Shown in pieces: positions 7,573 through 15,248 of a DNA stretch of 26,625 nt. Under the pieces are notes generated by a model, which had not been told where the DNA came from, did no database searches, and saw nothing but the letters and a program-made list of their open reading frames with translations. The position numbers and the translations under genes were made by a program. Source of the stretch: Anaerolineales bacterium UBA7227 (lineage in GTDB: Bacteria > Chloroflexota > Anaerolineae > Anaerolineales > Villigracilaceae); assembly GCA_002473085.1 (NCBI GenBank), contig DKTP01000007.1:1-26625 (forward strand). The letters are read 5' to 3'. Each line of letters starts with the position of its first letter. The first letter of the stretch is position 1.

Positions 7573-7995
7573 CTACGGGATTTGATCGAGCGGGCGTCCC
7601 AGCCAGGCTTCCGCTGCGTTGATGTCGGTGAAGATCTTCATCGCCGCGGCGGTTTCGGGCAGGGCCAGCGCGGCCACCGTGCGGATGGCCTCCGCAGCCT
7701 TCTCGTCCGCCACCACCACCGCCAGACGGATGTTGCGCGCCGAGGGGTCGCTGTTGGCGTCCACCGCCATGCGGATCGCCTTTTCGGGAATATCTTTGAC
7801 CGCGCGCAGGTCGTACAGGTTGCGCGTACGGCGGTCCGCCCCGAGCAGGTGTTCCAGCGCGAACTCGTGCCAGGCTTTGACGGTCGCTTCGGAGAGGTCG
7901 GTAAAGGTCAGGGTCATGCCGCCGTCGCCGCGGCGCACCACGCTCAATCCCACGTCGGGCGCGGGCGTCCAGTGCAGGGGTTTGGGTTGGGTCAT
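7573..7995 (-). CDS. SpoIIAA/STAS-like protein
   Basis: A 140-residue cytosolic protein resembling the SpoIIAA-like (STAS/SEC14-like) family. It shows alternating strands and helices, a central N-L-Y-D-L-R-A-V strand-turn, an R-L-A-V-V-V-A-D-E segment and a C-terminal A-E-A-W-L helix. Such proteins bind partner proteins or small hydrophobic ligands; no specific role can be assigned. GGAGG lies five bases before the ATG, one of the strongest ribosome-binding sites here. A TATAAT box at 8019-8024 suggests this is the first gene of a transcript continuing through DUF4258, DUF2283 and folP. Family confidence is moderate. Confidence 0.68.
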   Translation of the reverse strand: MTQPKPLHWTPAPDVGLSVVRRGDGGMTLTFTDLSEATVKAWHEFALEHLLGADRRTRNLYDLRAVKDIPEKAIRMAVDANSDPSARNIRLAVVVADEKAAEAIRTVAALALPETAAAMKIFTDINAAEAWLGRPLDQIP

Positions 7996-8018
7996 TTCGC
8001 CTCCAGTGATTTGCGCGA

Positions 8019-8024
8019 ATTATA
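8019..8024 (-). promoter_or_regulatory. -10 box upstream of the SpoIIAA-like gene
   Basis: On the minus strand this reads TATAAT, a perfect -10 hexamer, and it overlaps the stop codon of the upstream gene. TSS would fall near 8012, about 15 bases before the ATG at 7995. No convincing -35 is found at 16-18 bases spacing. Confidence 0.42.
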
Positions 8025-9618
8025 ACGCAGGCGGTTCGTGAATATCGAGCAGGACTCCCAACTCGGCCAGCGCGGCCGCGATCTTTGGAAGCGCCTCGCT
8101 CTTGACGATGACCGCCGTCGGGCCGAGCGATTCGCCCAGGAAGCGCGCCGCCTTCGACTTCCGCAACTCTTCCAGGACCTCGGGCCGCGCGGCTCGTAAA
8201 ATGGTTTGACTCTCCGCCCGGGCCTCGGTCCCGTTGACTTCCCAGCGCTTCAGCGCTTTTTCCAGCGCGGGCGGGACGGCGTTCCTCGTCGCTTTGGCGA
8301 GCAGCGACAGCAGCTGCCCGGCTTTGAGTCCCTGCTCGGAGGCGCGCTTGAGCGAACGCGCGCTGACGCGGTAGATGAAGTCGTCGCCTTTGGGTTCGTC
8401 CCACTCGCAGAATCTCGCGATCTGGTAACGCGCGGCGCGCGAGGCGTAACGCGAGACGGAGATTTTTCCGCTGGAGGCGATCGTGATCTTTCCCGGCTGA
8501 TCCGCGTACCTGACCAGCGTCGCGCCCGCCTGCCTGACGCGGAAGGCCGTGAAGTCTTTCCCCTCGCCGGGCGCGGCCAGGTCGGCCAGTCCCAGCCAGC
8601 GCATGGTCTGGATGATGAAGCGGACGAGGGCGCCGTCCACCGCGTCCCAGTAGGCGAAGCCGCGCAGGTACTGTCCGTCGGAGGCGCGCTTGATGAACCA
8701 CGAGTCGTAATCGCCCGCAGGCCGTTGGAAGTCGGGGTGTTTGAGTTTCAAGTCGCGGAGGAAGGCGGGGAAACTCCACCATTGGTTGGGCGGAAGCGCC
8801 TCGAGAAAACCGAGGAGGGTTTGACGGGTGTCGAGCGGCGCGTTGGTCCACTCGCCTTCGCAGACGAGGGACGGGACGAGGCGCAACTCGTCGAAGCCGG
8901 GGGAGGACTTCCATGCTTCGACAAGCATCGTCAGCGCGTCGAAGCGCGGCGCTTCGAGGAAGGTCTTCACCGCCTCGGTCTGGGGGACGTTTTTCCTGAG
9001 AATTTTCGCGGCGTGGAGCAGGGCGGAGAGTTGCGGGGCGAAGCGCCGTTCCGTCTCGCCTGCTCGCAGAGCGGCCAGCAGGGTGGCGGCGTCGTCGAGG
9101 ACGCGGTCGTCCGCGGGGATCTCGAAGGCTTTTTCCACGGGCGTGGCGGCCCTCCCCAAAATTTCGCCCGTGTTTTCTTCGCGCCTTTCGCGGTCAATGA
9201 CTTTCAGCAGGTCGTCGGGGATGTAGGCGAATTCCTGCGCGCCTTTGTCGGCGTCGAAAAAGGCTTTGGCGAGGAGGCCGCGGTAGAAGAGCGTCTCCGC
9301 CGCGGAGACGGGGTGACGGTGCGGCTGTTCGCGGTCGCGTTTGCCGGGGCCCATTTCGCGGATCTCGCCGAAGCGGCGCGCGAACTCGGCCCAGGGGATT
9401 CGTCCGCGCGCGGCGAGGAGCGCGTCCAACGCGGGACGGGCCTCGGCGGGGAGAACGTCGAGGGTCTCGCGCGCCAGTTCGGGGTCCAGGAGGGAGGCGG
9501 AGAGTTCTTCGGCGGCCGCGTCGCGCGCGCGCGAGTCGAGTTCGAGTCCCCATAGTTCGGCGACGATGCGGAGATGTCCGAGGTCGTGAGAATGAAGCGA
9601 GGCGAGCAGGTCGGGCAT
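8020..9618 (-). CDS. XPB/Ssl2-like helicase-associated domain protein, no motor domain
   Basis: A 532-residue, largely helical, charged cytosolic protein. The C-terminal ~120 residues (leading into R-S-L-K-R-A-S-E-Q-G-L, then R-W-E-V-N-G-T-E-A-R and T-A-V-I-V-K-S-E-A-L-P-K-I) match the style of the 'helicase-conserved C-terminal / XPB-Ssl2 N-terminal-like' domain found in actinobacterial and chloroflexal proteins. No Walker A or DEAD/DEAH motif is present, so it is not itself a helicase. The start at 9618 (M-P-D-L-L-A-S-L) is preferred over 9669 because the extra 17 residues are encoded by a palindromic spacer. No Shine-Dalgarno is visible. Function is unknown; a DNA-binding or helicase-partner role is inferred from the domain only. 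Confidence 0.7.
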   Translation of the reverse strand: MPDLLASLHSHDLGHLRIVAELWGLELDSRARDAAAEELSASLLDPELARETLDVLPAEARPALDALLAARGRIPWAEFARRFGEIREMGPGKRDREQPHRHPVSAAETLFYRGLLAKAFFDADKGAQEFAYIPDDLLKVIDRERREENTGEILGRAATPVEKAFEIPADDRVLDDAATLLAALRAGETERRFAPQLSALLHAAKILRKNVPQTEAVKTFLEAPRFDALTMLVEAWKSSPGFDELRLVPSLVCEGEWTNAPLDTRQTLLGFLEALPPNQWWSFPAFLRDLKLKHPDFQRPAGDYDSWFIKRASDGQYLRGFAYWDAVDGALVRFIIQTMRWLGLADLAAPGEGKDFTAFRVRQAGATLVRYADQPGKITIASSGKISVSRYASRAARYQIARFCEWDEPKGDDFIYRVSARSLKRASEQGLKAGQLLSLLAKATRNAVPPALEKALKRWEVNGTEARAESQTILRAARPEVLEELRKSKAARFLGESLGPTAVIVKSEALPKIAAALAELGVLLDIHEPPAL

Positions 9619-9686
9619 GGTTGGGTTTAAGGTTACAGGTTGAATGTTGAAGGTATTGTAACCTTCCAATCTTCAACCTGCAACTT
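9619..9686 (-). repeat. Palindromic, G-poor spacer
   Basis: The spacer holds overlapping inverted repeats: CAGGTTGAA (9636-9644) with TTCAACCTG (9672-9680), GGTTACA (9631-9637) with TGTAACC (9657-9663), and GAAGGT (9649-9654) with ACCTTC (9661-9666). These pairings exclude one another, so the RNA could switch between folds. On the coding strand just before the ATG it reads as G-poor CTTCAACATTCAACC-type words with no Shine-Dalgarno. Confidence 0.6.
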
Positions 9687-10613
9687 TCAACCTTTGACGG
9701 CTCGCAACGCGCCCGGCGCTACCTCGAACGAAATGTTCCGCACGTTCGAGCCGAAGGAGGTGAAGATCTCGCCGTCGGCGTGGATGTAGAGCGGACGGTC
9801 GGATTGCATGCGGAGCGTTTTGAAGGAGCCGAGTTGGATGTGCGGGAAGCGCAGGTGAGCGCCTTTCATGAACTCCGGCACGAGGCGGAACATCATAAGG
9901 CGGGAGATTTTTTTGACGGCGAGGAATTGGAGGATGCCGTCGTCAATTTTCGAATCGGGCGAGATGAGGAAGCCGCCACCCTCGCGCCCGCCGTTGCAGA
10001 TGGTGGTCATCAGCACGGTGTCTTCCCAGGACTCGCGGTCGCTTTGGTATCGGATCCTGGCGGGGACGTGGTTGAAGACGATGGTCTGGATGACGGCGGC
10101 GAGGTACATCAGGAAGCCCTTGATGATGGGCAGTTTGTGCGAGCGGATGGTGACGACCGCGTCGAAGCCCGCGCCGACAGTGTTGTCGAAATATTCCTTC
10201 CGCCCGCTGTCTTCGTCTGTGAGCAGGCCGACGTCAATGGCCGAGACGGTTTCGGCTTTAAGCGCGTGGGCGAGGGCGTGATCCGATCTCTTCGGGATGC
10301 CGAGCGCGTGGGCGAAGTCGTTGCCTGAACCGATGGGGACGACGCCGAGAATGGGGCGTTTCTCCGCGGGGACCTGCATGAGGCCGTTGACGACCTCGTG
10401 CGCGGTTCCGTCGCCGCCGAGCGCGATGACGAGGTCGCAGCCTTCGGCCGCGGCCTGCTTTGCCAGTTCGGTGGCGTGGGTCGGGTAGACGGTCCCGCTC
10501 CAGGAGATGTCGCCTTGAAATTCCTGCACGATCGGGCGCAGGTTGTTGGCGACCGTCCAGGCGCGTCCCATGTCGGCCATGGGGTTGAGGATGAGTTTGA
10601 CTTTGCGGGGCAT
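9687..10613 (-). CDS. Diacylglycerol/sphingosine kinase-like lipid kinase (DagK/YegS family)
   Basis: A 308-residue member of the DAGK catalytic-domain family. The N-terminal L-I-L-N-P-M-A strand is followed by the nucleotide-binding G-G-D-G-T at 66-70 and the P-I-G-S-G-N-D-F-A motif near 95-104, both intact. Residues about 120-300 form the usual beta-rich C-terminal domain, ending in an H-A-D-G-E segment. It phosphorylates a lipid alcohol at the membrane face; in bacteria the substrate is usually diacylglycerol or undecaprenol-like, and it cannot be told here. GGAG precedes the ATG by about eight bases. It is the second gene of the leftward run, 84 bases after the GGDEF gene. A GTTATA/TATAAC element at 10664-10669 could be a weak -10. 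Confidence 0.88.
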   Translation of the reverse strand: MPRKVKLILNPMADMGRAWTVANNLRPIVQEFQGDISWSGTVYPTHATELAKQAAAEGCDLVIALGGDGTAHEVVNGLMQVPAEKRPILGVVPIGSGNDFAHALGIPKRSDHALAHALKAETVSAIDVGLLTDEDSGRKEYFDNTVGAGFDAVVTIRSHKLPIIKGFLMYLAAVIQTIVFNHVPARIRYQSDRESWEDTVLMTTICNGGREGGGFLISPDSKIDDGILQFLAVKKISRLMMFRLVPEFMKGAHLRFPHIQLGSFKTLRMQSDRPLYIHADGEIFTSFGSNVRNISFEVAPGALRAVKG

Positions 10614-10697
10614 GGTTTTCTCCGATGGATGAATTGGCGGCGTGACGCAGGTCTGGTTTGCTGGTTATAACCCCGCTGGCGTTCAAAGTGACAGGCG

Positions 10698-11930
10698 TTA
10701 TGGCTGGGCGGGCATGGAAGATGAGCCGGGCGCGTCTTTTGCCAGCAGGAATTGGCCGCGGCTGTGGCGTTTGGCGCGATAGAGGGCTTCGTCGGCGGCG
10801 CGCAGGAGTTCGGACGCGCCGCGTCCGTGCGTGGGATAGACGGCCACTCCGCCCGAAAGTCCAAGCGTGATGCGGGAGCGGTTCGGCGCGAGAAAGAAGA
10901 AATCGCCCGCTTTTTCCCTGATCTTTTCCGCCACCAGCATCGCGGCGGGAAGCGCCGTCTGACTCATGATGAGGGTCAGTTCGTCGCCGCCATAACGCGC
11001 TAGGAAGTCGGTGGAGCGTACCCCTTGAGCGATGTACTTGGAAAAAGCGCGCAGGGTGTGGTCTCCCAGCGCGTGTCCGTACGTGTCGTTGACGGACTTG
11101 AATCCGTCCAGGTCCATCATCACAACGGCGAAACTTTGTCCCGTGCGGTCCGCCTGGGCCACTTCATTTTCCAGCCGCTCATCCAGGGCGCGGCGGTTGG
11201 GCAGGCCCGTCACGGTATCGGTGTAGGCCTTGCGGCTGACCTGTTGGTGCAGGCTGGCGTTCGAGATGGCCACCGCGGCCTGGTCCGAGAGCAGCGCGAG
11301 CAGGCGGACTTCCGCAGCCGAAAACCCCCCGGTGGTGGAACGCGAGAGGTTCATCACGCCCACCACGCGGTTTCTCATCTTGAGCGGGATGCCGATGATG
11401 GAACCTTCCCACTCTGGGGGGGCGTCCCGGTAAAGCGGATGGTCTCTCATATTTTCCACAATGATCGTCTGTCCCTTGCGCGCCACGGCGTAAGTCAGTC
11501 CGTTTTGACGAGGTATGGCAATGGCGTCGGTGCGTCCGTTGGGCTGCAGGCCGGCGCCGAAGATCAATGTCTCGTTCCTGTACAGGAAAATATGCACCGC
11601 GCGCGCGTCCAGCGCCAGCCGCATGGCCTCTTGCGTAATGGCGTTCAGCACGGCGGACATATCCAGGTTGGCGGTCAGGCTGGCGCTCAGCTTGCGGAGG
11701 GTGTCCAGTTCCGCGGTCTGTTGTTTCAACAGGGAAAGCAGGACCCGGCAATAGCCCGGGTTGGACGCGAGAAAAAGTCCGCCCTCGCTTTCGGGCAGGT
11801 CGGCTTTGCCGAGAGCGCTGAGCAGGTCGCTGAGCAGAAACAGCAATTCTTCGCGCTCGCGCCCGCTGATTTCCCCTTCCTTCAACAACCGTCTTGCCTT
11901 TTCGAAGATGATAATTCGATGATCGCTCAT
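10698..11930 (-). CDS. GAF-GGDEF diguanylate cyclase
   Basis: A 410-residue predicted diguanylate cyclase making c-di-GMP. A helical N-terminus (1-85) leads into a GAF sensor domain (about 85-228, with I-I-G-I-P-L and G-V-M-N-L-S strands) and a GGDEF domain (about 236-395) containing D-x-L-T-G-L-P-N-R-R-like entry and D-L-D-G-F-K. The signature is G-G-D-E-L (314-318), a tolerated variant of G-G-D-E-F. The inhibitory I-site R305-S-T-D308 stands five residues ahead, so product feedback is likely. No membrane segment is present, so it is cytosolic. The ATG at 11930 is chosen; an in-frame TTG at 11975 would add 15 residues. Neither start has a Shine-Dalgarno. A TATAAT box at 12107-12112 on this strand probably drives it. 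Confidence 0.9.
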   Translation of the reverse strand: MSDHRIIIFEKARRLLKEGEISGREREELLFLLSDLLSALGKADLPESEGGLFLASNPGYCRVLLSLLKQQTAELDTLRKLSASLTANLDMSAVLNAITQEAMRLALDARAVHIFLYRNETLIFGAGLQPNGRTDAIAIPRQNGLTYAVARKGQTIIVENMRDHPLYRDAPPEWEGSIIGIPLKMRNRVVGVMNLSRSTTGGFSAAEVRLLALLSDQAAVAISNASLHQQVSRKAYTDTVTGLPNRRALDERLENEVAQADRTGQSFAVVMMDLDGFKSVNDTYGHALGDHTLRAFSKYIAQGVRSTDFLARYGGDELTLIMSQTALPAAMLVAEKIREKAGDFFFLAPNRSRITLGLSGGVAVYPTHGRGASELLRAADEALYRAKRHSRGQFLLAKDAPGSSSMPAQP

Positions 11931-12106
11931 TTCAAACCAGATAAACGCGAGAAGGATTTGTCCGGGTGGGTCCAATAGCGCGGCTGAGCGGAAAATATAA
12001 GATCAGCGCTTCACAAAAACGCGTAAGCGGCATTCTCTAACGCCAAAACCGCGCTGGAGAGCGGGCGCTATGCGGTCCGCGGCGCTTGTGATGTGCTGAC
12101 GACGCC

Positions 12107-12135
12107 ATTATAGCCTCATTCTTTTCAGAATCGAA
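12107..12135 (-). promoter_or_regulatory. Candidate promoter for the GGDEF gene
   Basis: On the minus strand TTCGAT (12135-12130) and TATAAT (12112-12107) are 17 bases apart. The -10 is perfect and the -35 poor. The implied leader to 11930 is about 170 bases and shows no clear conserved RNA fold. Confidence 0.4.
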
Positions 12136-12147
12136 CTATGTTAGAAT
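12119..12147 (+). promoter_or_regulatory. Candidate promoter for the DprE2-like gene
   Basis: TTCTTT (12119-12124) and TAGAAT (12142-12147) are 17 bases apart. TSS would be near 12154, followed by GGAGGG at 12167-12172 and the ATG at 12181. It overlaps the opposing GGDEF promoter, so the two divergent transcripts may compete. Confidence 0.4.
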
Positions 12148-12180
12148 GAACCAAACTCACAAAAATGGAGGGCAGACGAC

Positions 12181-12960
12181 ATGACCTCGTCCCTTTTGCC
12201 TGCCACCCCGCTCCAGCCCCGCAAACGCGCCGTCATCGTCGGCGCGTCCGCAGGACTGGGAGCCGCGCTCGCCAAAAAACTCGCCCGCGAGGGATTCGCC
12301 CTTGCGCTTCTCTCCCGACGCATCGACCGGCTGGCGGAGCTCTGCGCGTCGCTCAACGCCGACGGCGTGACGCGCGCCCTCGCCTACGAACATGACGTGA
12401 CCAACTACGAGGAAGTCCCGTCCCTGCTGAGACGCGTCATCGCGGACCTCGGCGGGCTGGATCTCTTCGTCTTCAACGCGGGGATCAACCTTCCGCCCGG
12501 CCTCGAAACAATGTCCGCCGCGGACGACATCCAGATGATCGCCGCCAACTTTTCGGGCGCGGTCGCATGGCTGGCTCCCGTCGGCGACCTGATGAAGGAA
12601 GCCAAAAGCGGGACGATCGTGGGCATCTCCTCTGTGGCGGGCGACCGCGGACGCATCGCCAATCCCGGCTACAACGCCTCCAAAGCGGGGATGACGACCT
12701 ATCTCGAAGCGCTTCGCAACCGCCTCACGCGTCACGGCGTGCATGTGTTGACCGTCAAACCCGGCTTCATGGCGACGGACATGCTGCGCGCCAGCGCGGG
12801 TCCCAAACCCTTCACCATAACCCCCGAGCGCGCCGCCGACGACATCTACGCGGCCATCCGCAAGCGCAAGCAGACCGTCTACACCCACCCGATTTGGAGG
12901 TGGATCATGCTGGCGATTCAACACGTCCCTTCGGCGCTGTTTAGACGGCTGAGTTTTTAG
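12181..12960 (+). CDS. Short-chain dehydrogenase, DprE2-like
   Basis: A 259-residue NAD(P)-dependent SDR. The Rossmann G-A-S-A-G-L-G is at 21-27, N-A-G at 99-101, the catalytic serine is S150 or S151 in G-I-S-S-V-A-G, and Y164-N-A-S-K168 forms the active site. The hydrophobic C-terminus suggests membrane association. The next gene is a DprE1-like FAD oxidase in the same direction. Together they resemble the DprE1/DprE2 pair that epimerises decaprenyl-phospho-ribose to arabinose through a 2'-keto intermediate, with this protein as the reductase. The SDR call is firm; the DprE2 role rests on the neighbour. GGAGGG is well placed before the ATG. Confidence 0.82.
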   Translation: MTSSLLPATPLQPRKRAVIVGASAGLGAALAKKLAREGFALALLSRRIDRLAELCASLNADGVTRALAYEHDVTNYEEVPSLLRRVIADLGGLDLFVFNAGINLPPGLETMSAADDIQMIAANFSGAVAWLAPVGDLMKEAKSGTIVGISSVAGDRGRIANPGYNASKAGMTTYLEALRNRLTRHGVHVLTVKPGFMATDMLRASAGPKPFTITPERAADDIYAAIRKRKQTVYTHPIWRWIMLAIQHVPSALFRRLSF

Positions 12961-13005
12961 TGATCTTGATTCAATTTCATCCTTCACCATTCACCCTTCA
13001 TCCTT
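12961..13005 (+). repeat. G-poor CCTTCA-repeat leader
   Basis: The 45 bases between the two Dpr-like genes end in repeated CATCCTTCAC/CATTCACCCTT words running up to the ATG, almost without G and with no Shine-Dalgarno. It resembles the leaders before the PBP and gatB genes. Confidence 0.5.
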
Positions 13006-14385
13006 ATGAACTTCGCCACCCTCGAAAACTTCGGACACTCGCTCAAAGCGCAGTCGTATCTCGTCCGGCCGCGCTCGGCGGACGAAATTCATGAAACCTT
13101 CCAGCGCGCCAAACGGGACGGGCTCGCCGTCGCCGCGCGGGGCGCGGGACGCAGTTACAACGACGCAGCCATGAACGGCGGCGGGATCGTCCTCGACCTG
13201 TCGGGGATGAATCAAATCCTCGAGTGGGATCCCGCCACAGGTCAGGCGCGATGCGAGCCGGGCGTCACGCTCCGGCAATTGTGGCAGCGCGTCCTGCCCG
13301 ATGGCTGGTGGCCGCCCGTCGTCTCCGGGACGATGACCACCACGCTGGGAGGCTGTCTCGCCGCGAACATCCACGGGAAGAACAATTTCCGCATGGGCGT
13401 TTTCGGCGAACACGTGACCGAGTTCACGGCGATCCTGCCGACGGGCGCGGAAGTCACCTGCTCGCCGAAGAAAAACGCCGACCTGTTTTACGCCATGATC
13501 GGCGGCTACGGCATGTTGGGCGTGTTCACTTCGATCAGCCTGAAGATGAAGAAAATGGAATCCGGCCTGCTCGAAGTCCGCGCCTGGCCGACGCGCACGT
13601 TGGGCGAACAACTGCAAAGTCTCGAAGACGGCGCGCCGAACCACGATTACATCGTGGGCTGGCTGGACTGCATCACCGTCGGTCATGGACAGATCCACGC
13701 CGCCGATTACCTGCACGCGGACGACGACCCCGACGCGCAAAAGACGATGACGCTCGCTTACCAGAACCTGCCCGATCGTCTCTTTGGCGTGTTTCCCAAA
13801 AGCCTGCTGCACTATTTTATGACGCCCTTCGCCAACGACCTCGGCTGGGGCGCGGTCAACCTCGCCAAGTACGTCGCCAGCCTGCGCCGTCACACCTTCC
13901 GACAAAGCCACGCCGCCTTCCACTTTTTGCTGGACTACGTCCCGAACTGGGAACTCTCCTACGGGCGCGGCGGACTCATCCAATATCAGAGTTTCCTCCC
14001 GAAGGAGACTGCGCTTCCCGCCTGGACCGAGATGCTGGCCCTCGCCAAAAAGCGGAATCTCCCCTCCTACCTCGGCGTCACCAAACGCCACCGCCCCGAC
14101 GCCTTCCTCCTCACCCACGCCGTGGACGGGTTCTCGCTCGCGATGGATTTCAAAGTCACCGACGCGAACCGCGCCCGTCTGCGCGAATTGACGCAGGAAT
14201 TCGACCGCATCGTCCTCGCCGCGGGTGGACGGTTCTACTTCGCCAAGAACAGCGAGACCACCGCCGAAACCGCGCGGACGTTCTATGGCGAAGAGATCGT
14301 GGAGAAATTCAAGAAACTTAAGAAGCGCTGCGATCCGAACGGGTTGTTGGAGTCGGATCTGTATCGGCGGGTTTTTGGTCCGTAG
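13006..14385 (+). CDS. DprE1-like FAD-dependent polyprenyl-phospho-pentose 2'-oxidase
   Basis: A 459-residue VAO-type flavoprotein. The FAD-binding part carries R-G-A-G-R-S-Y-N-D-A-A-M-N (45-57) and the H123-G-K-N segment typical of DprE1. The C-terminus, with G-G-R-F-Y-F-A-K414-N-S-E-T-T-A-E-T and a closing C-D-P-N-G-L-L-E-S-D, matches mycobacterial DprE1 closely, including the active-site lysine (K418 there). The position matching Cys387, the residue trapped by benzothiazinones, appears to be A379 in F-S-L-A-M-D-F. It probably oxidises a polyprenyl-phospho-ribose for the preceding SDR to reduce, giving an arabinose donor for surface glycans. Related VAO sugar oxidases remain possible. No Shine-Dalgarno is present. 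The TAG stop is supplied by a dispersed repeat. Confidence 0.85.
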   Translation: MNFATLENFGHSLKAQSYLVRPRSADEIHETFQRAKRDGLAVAARGAGRSYNDAAMNGGGIVLDLSGMNQILEWDPATGQARCEPGVTLRQLWQRVLPDGWWPPVVSGTMTTTLGGCLAANIHGKNNFRMGVFGEHVTEFTAILPTGAEVTCSPKKNADLFYAMIGGYGMLGVFTSISLKMKKMESGLLEVRAWPTRTLGEQLQSLEDGAPNHDYIVGWLDCITVGHGQIHAADYLHADDDPDAQKTMTLAYQNLPDRLFGVFPKSLLHYFMTPFANDLGWGAVNLAKYVASLRRHTFRQSHAAFHFLLDYVPNWELSYGRGGLIQYQSFLPKETALPAWTEMLALAKKRNLPSYLGVTKRHRPDAFLLTHAVDGFSLAMDFKVTDANRARLRELTQEFDRIVLAAGGRFYFAKNSETTAETARTFYGEEIVEKFKKLKKRCDPNGLLESDLYRRVFGP

Positions 14386-14454
14386 GGGCAGTCCTGCGTG
14401 ACTGCCCACAGCCAGGGCGGACCTACGTGTCCGCCCCTACGTGTCCGCCCCTAC
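14382..14454 (+). repeat. Dispersed GTAGGGGC palindrome cluster
   Basis: Two hairpins of one design: GGGCAGTC-CTGCGT-GACTGCCC (14386-14407) and GGGCGGAC-CTACGT-GTCCGCCC (14415-14436). They are followed by two perfect tandem copies of the 14-mer GTGTCCGCCCCTAC (14427-14454). The stop codon TAG of the DprE1-like gene lies in the left edge. The same family occurs at 22736-22913 and 23901-23927. Confidence 0.85.
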
Positions 14455-14469
14455 GATGGGATTATCGGT

Positions 14470-15189
14470 ATGAATTTGCAAATCCTCGATTTCGGTTTGA
14501 TGGATTACGCCCTCGCCTGGAAACTCCAGGACGAATACGCGGCGGAGATCGCGGCGGGGACGCGTCCGCCGACTCTCCTGCTCCTCGAACATCCCCACAC
14601 CTTCACGTTTGGACGAAAAGGCCACGCCGAAAACCTGCTCTGGCCGCCCGAAGAGTTGACGCGGCGCGGCGTCTCCGTCCACTGGGTGGACCGCGGCGGC
14701 GACGTCACCTATCACGGGCCGGGGCAGTTGGTGGGCTATCCTCTCATCCAACTCCCTCCTCTCCCCACGAGAGAGGAGGCGGGGGTACGGGCTGATTACG
14801 TCGGCTACGTCCGCGACCTGGAGAAAACCCTCATCGCCGCGCTGGCGCGCCTCGGCGTGGCGGGCGGACAGAGGTCCGGGCTGAGCGGCGTGTGGGTGCA
14901 GGCCGACGTCCACTCGCGGTGCGCGCGCTGCCGTCCCGAAGATAAAGTCAAACCCGCCAAGATCGCCGCCATCGGCGTCAAGGTGGACGCGAAAGGGGTG
15001 ACGCGTCACGGCTTCGCGCTGAACGTCAACCCCGACATGGAATATTGGGACGGCATCATCGCCTGCGGGCTGAGCGAGCCGGTCATCGCGCTGGCCGACC
15101 TGCTCGATCCCATCCCCGCGATGGAGCGGGTGAAAGCCGAAGTGAGCGCGGCGTTCCACGAAACATTCGAGCGGGACGCGTCGAACTGA
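14470..15189 (+). CDS. lipB: Octanoyl-ACP:protein octanoyltransferase
   Basis: A 239-residue LipB, transferring octanoyl from ACP to lipoyl domains as the first step of lipoate synthesis. The signature D-R-G-G-D-V-T-Y-H-G-P-G-Q is at 74-86, the catalytic lysine is K164 in K-I-A-A-I-G-V, and the acyl-cysteine is C199 in I-I-A-C-G. Two in-frame insertions stand out against typical LipB. One is about eight extra residues near 96-109, coded by a perfect palindrome. The other is about 17 residues before K164 and contains C151-x-x-C154. The start at 14470 is preferred; the frame opens at 14398 but that part is repeat sequence. No Shine-Dalgarno is apparent. No lipA lies next to it. Confidence 0.93.
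   Translation: MNLQILDFGLMDYALAWKLQDEYAAEIAAGTRPPTLLLLEHPHTFTFGRKGHAENLLWPPEELTRRGVSVHWVDRGGDVTYHGPGQLVGYPLIQLPPLPTREEAGVRADYVGYVRDLEKTLIAALARLGVAGGQRSGLSGVWVQADVHSRCARCRPEDKVKPAKIAAIGVKVDAKGVTRHGFALNVNPDMEYWDGIIACGLSEPVIALADLLDPIPAMERVKAEVSAAFHETFERDASN
14755..14779 (+). repeat. Palindrome inside lipB
   Basis: CCTCCTCTC (14755-14763) and GAGAGGAGG (14771-14779) form a perfect 9-bp stem with a 7-base loop. The 25 bases correspond to about eight codons (P-P-L-P-T-R-E-E) where LipB proteins usually have a shorter loop, as if a small palindrome had inserted in frame. Confidence 0.6.
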
Positions 15190-15221
15190 AAACCGCCTCT
15201 AAAGCGCCGCTCAGATTTTTA

Positions 15222-15230
15222 TGGTATCAT
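15222..15230 (+). promoter_or_regulatory. Extended -10 promoter upstream of the 120-residue gene
   Basis: TGGTATCAT is an extended -10 (TGn plus TATCAT). TSS near 15237 leaves about a 12-base leader before the ATG at 15249. No -35 is recognisable, and there is no Shine-Dalgarno, so the transcript may be nearly leaderless. Confidence 0.42.
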
Positions 15231-15248
15231 GCCGCTACAAGGTTTATC

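Noticed and set aside
7571..8914. Extension of the DUF4258 frame upstream
   Set aside because: It overlaps the SpoIIAA-like and helicase-associated genes on the same strand in another phase, and its product is Arg/Ala-rich low-complexity sequence.
8206..9555. A 449-codon plus-strand frame
   Set aside because: It is antisense to the helicase-associated gene and has no recognisable motif.
12157..14409. Two long minus-strand frames opposite the Dpr-like genes
   Set aside because: The plus-strand products carry complete SDR and FAD-oxidase motifs, while the antisense products do not resemble any protein family.
14398..14469. N-terminal extension of lipB to 14398
   Set aside because: It translates the dispersed repeat, whereas the family N-terminus begins at 14470.
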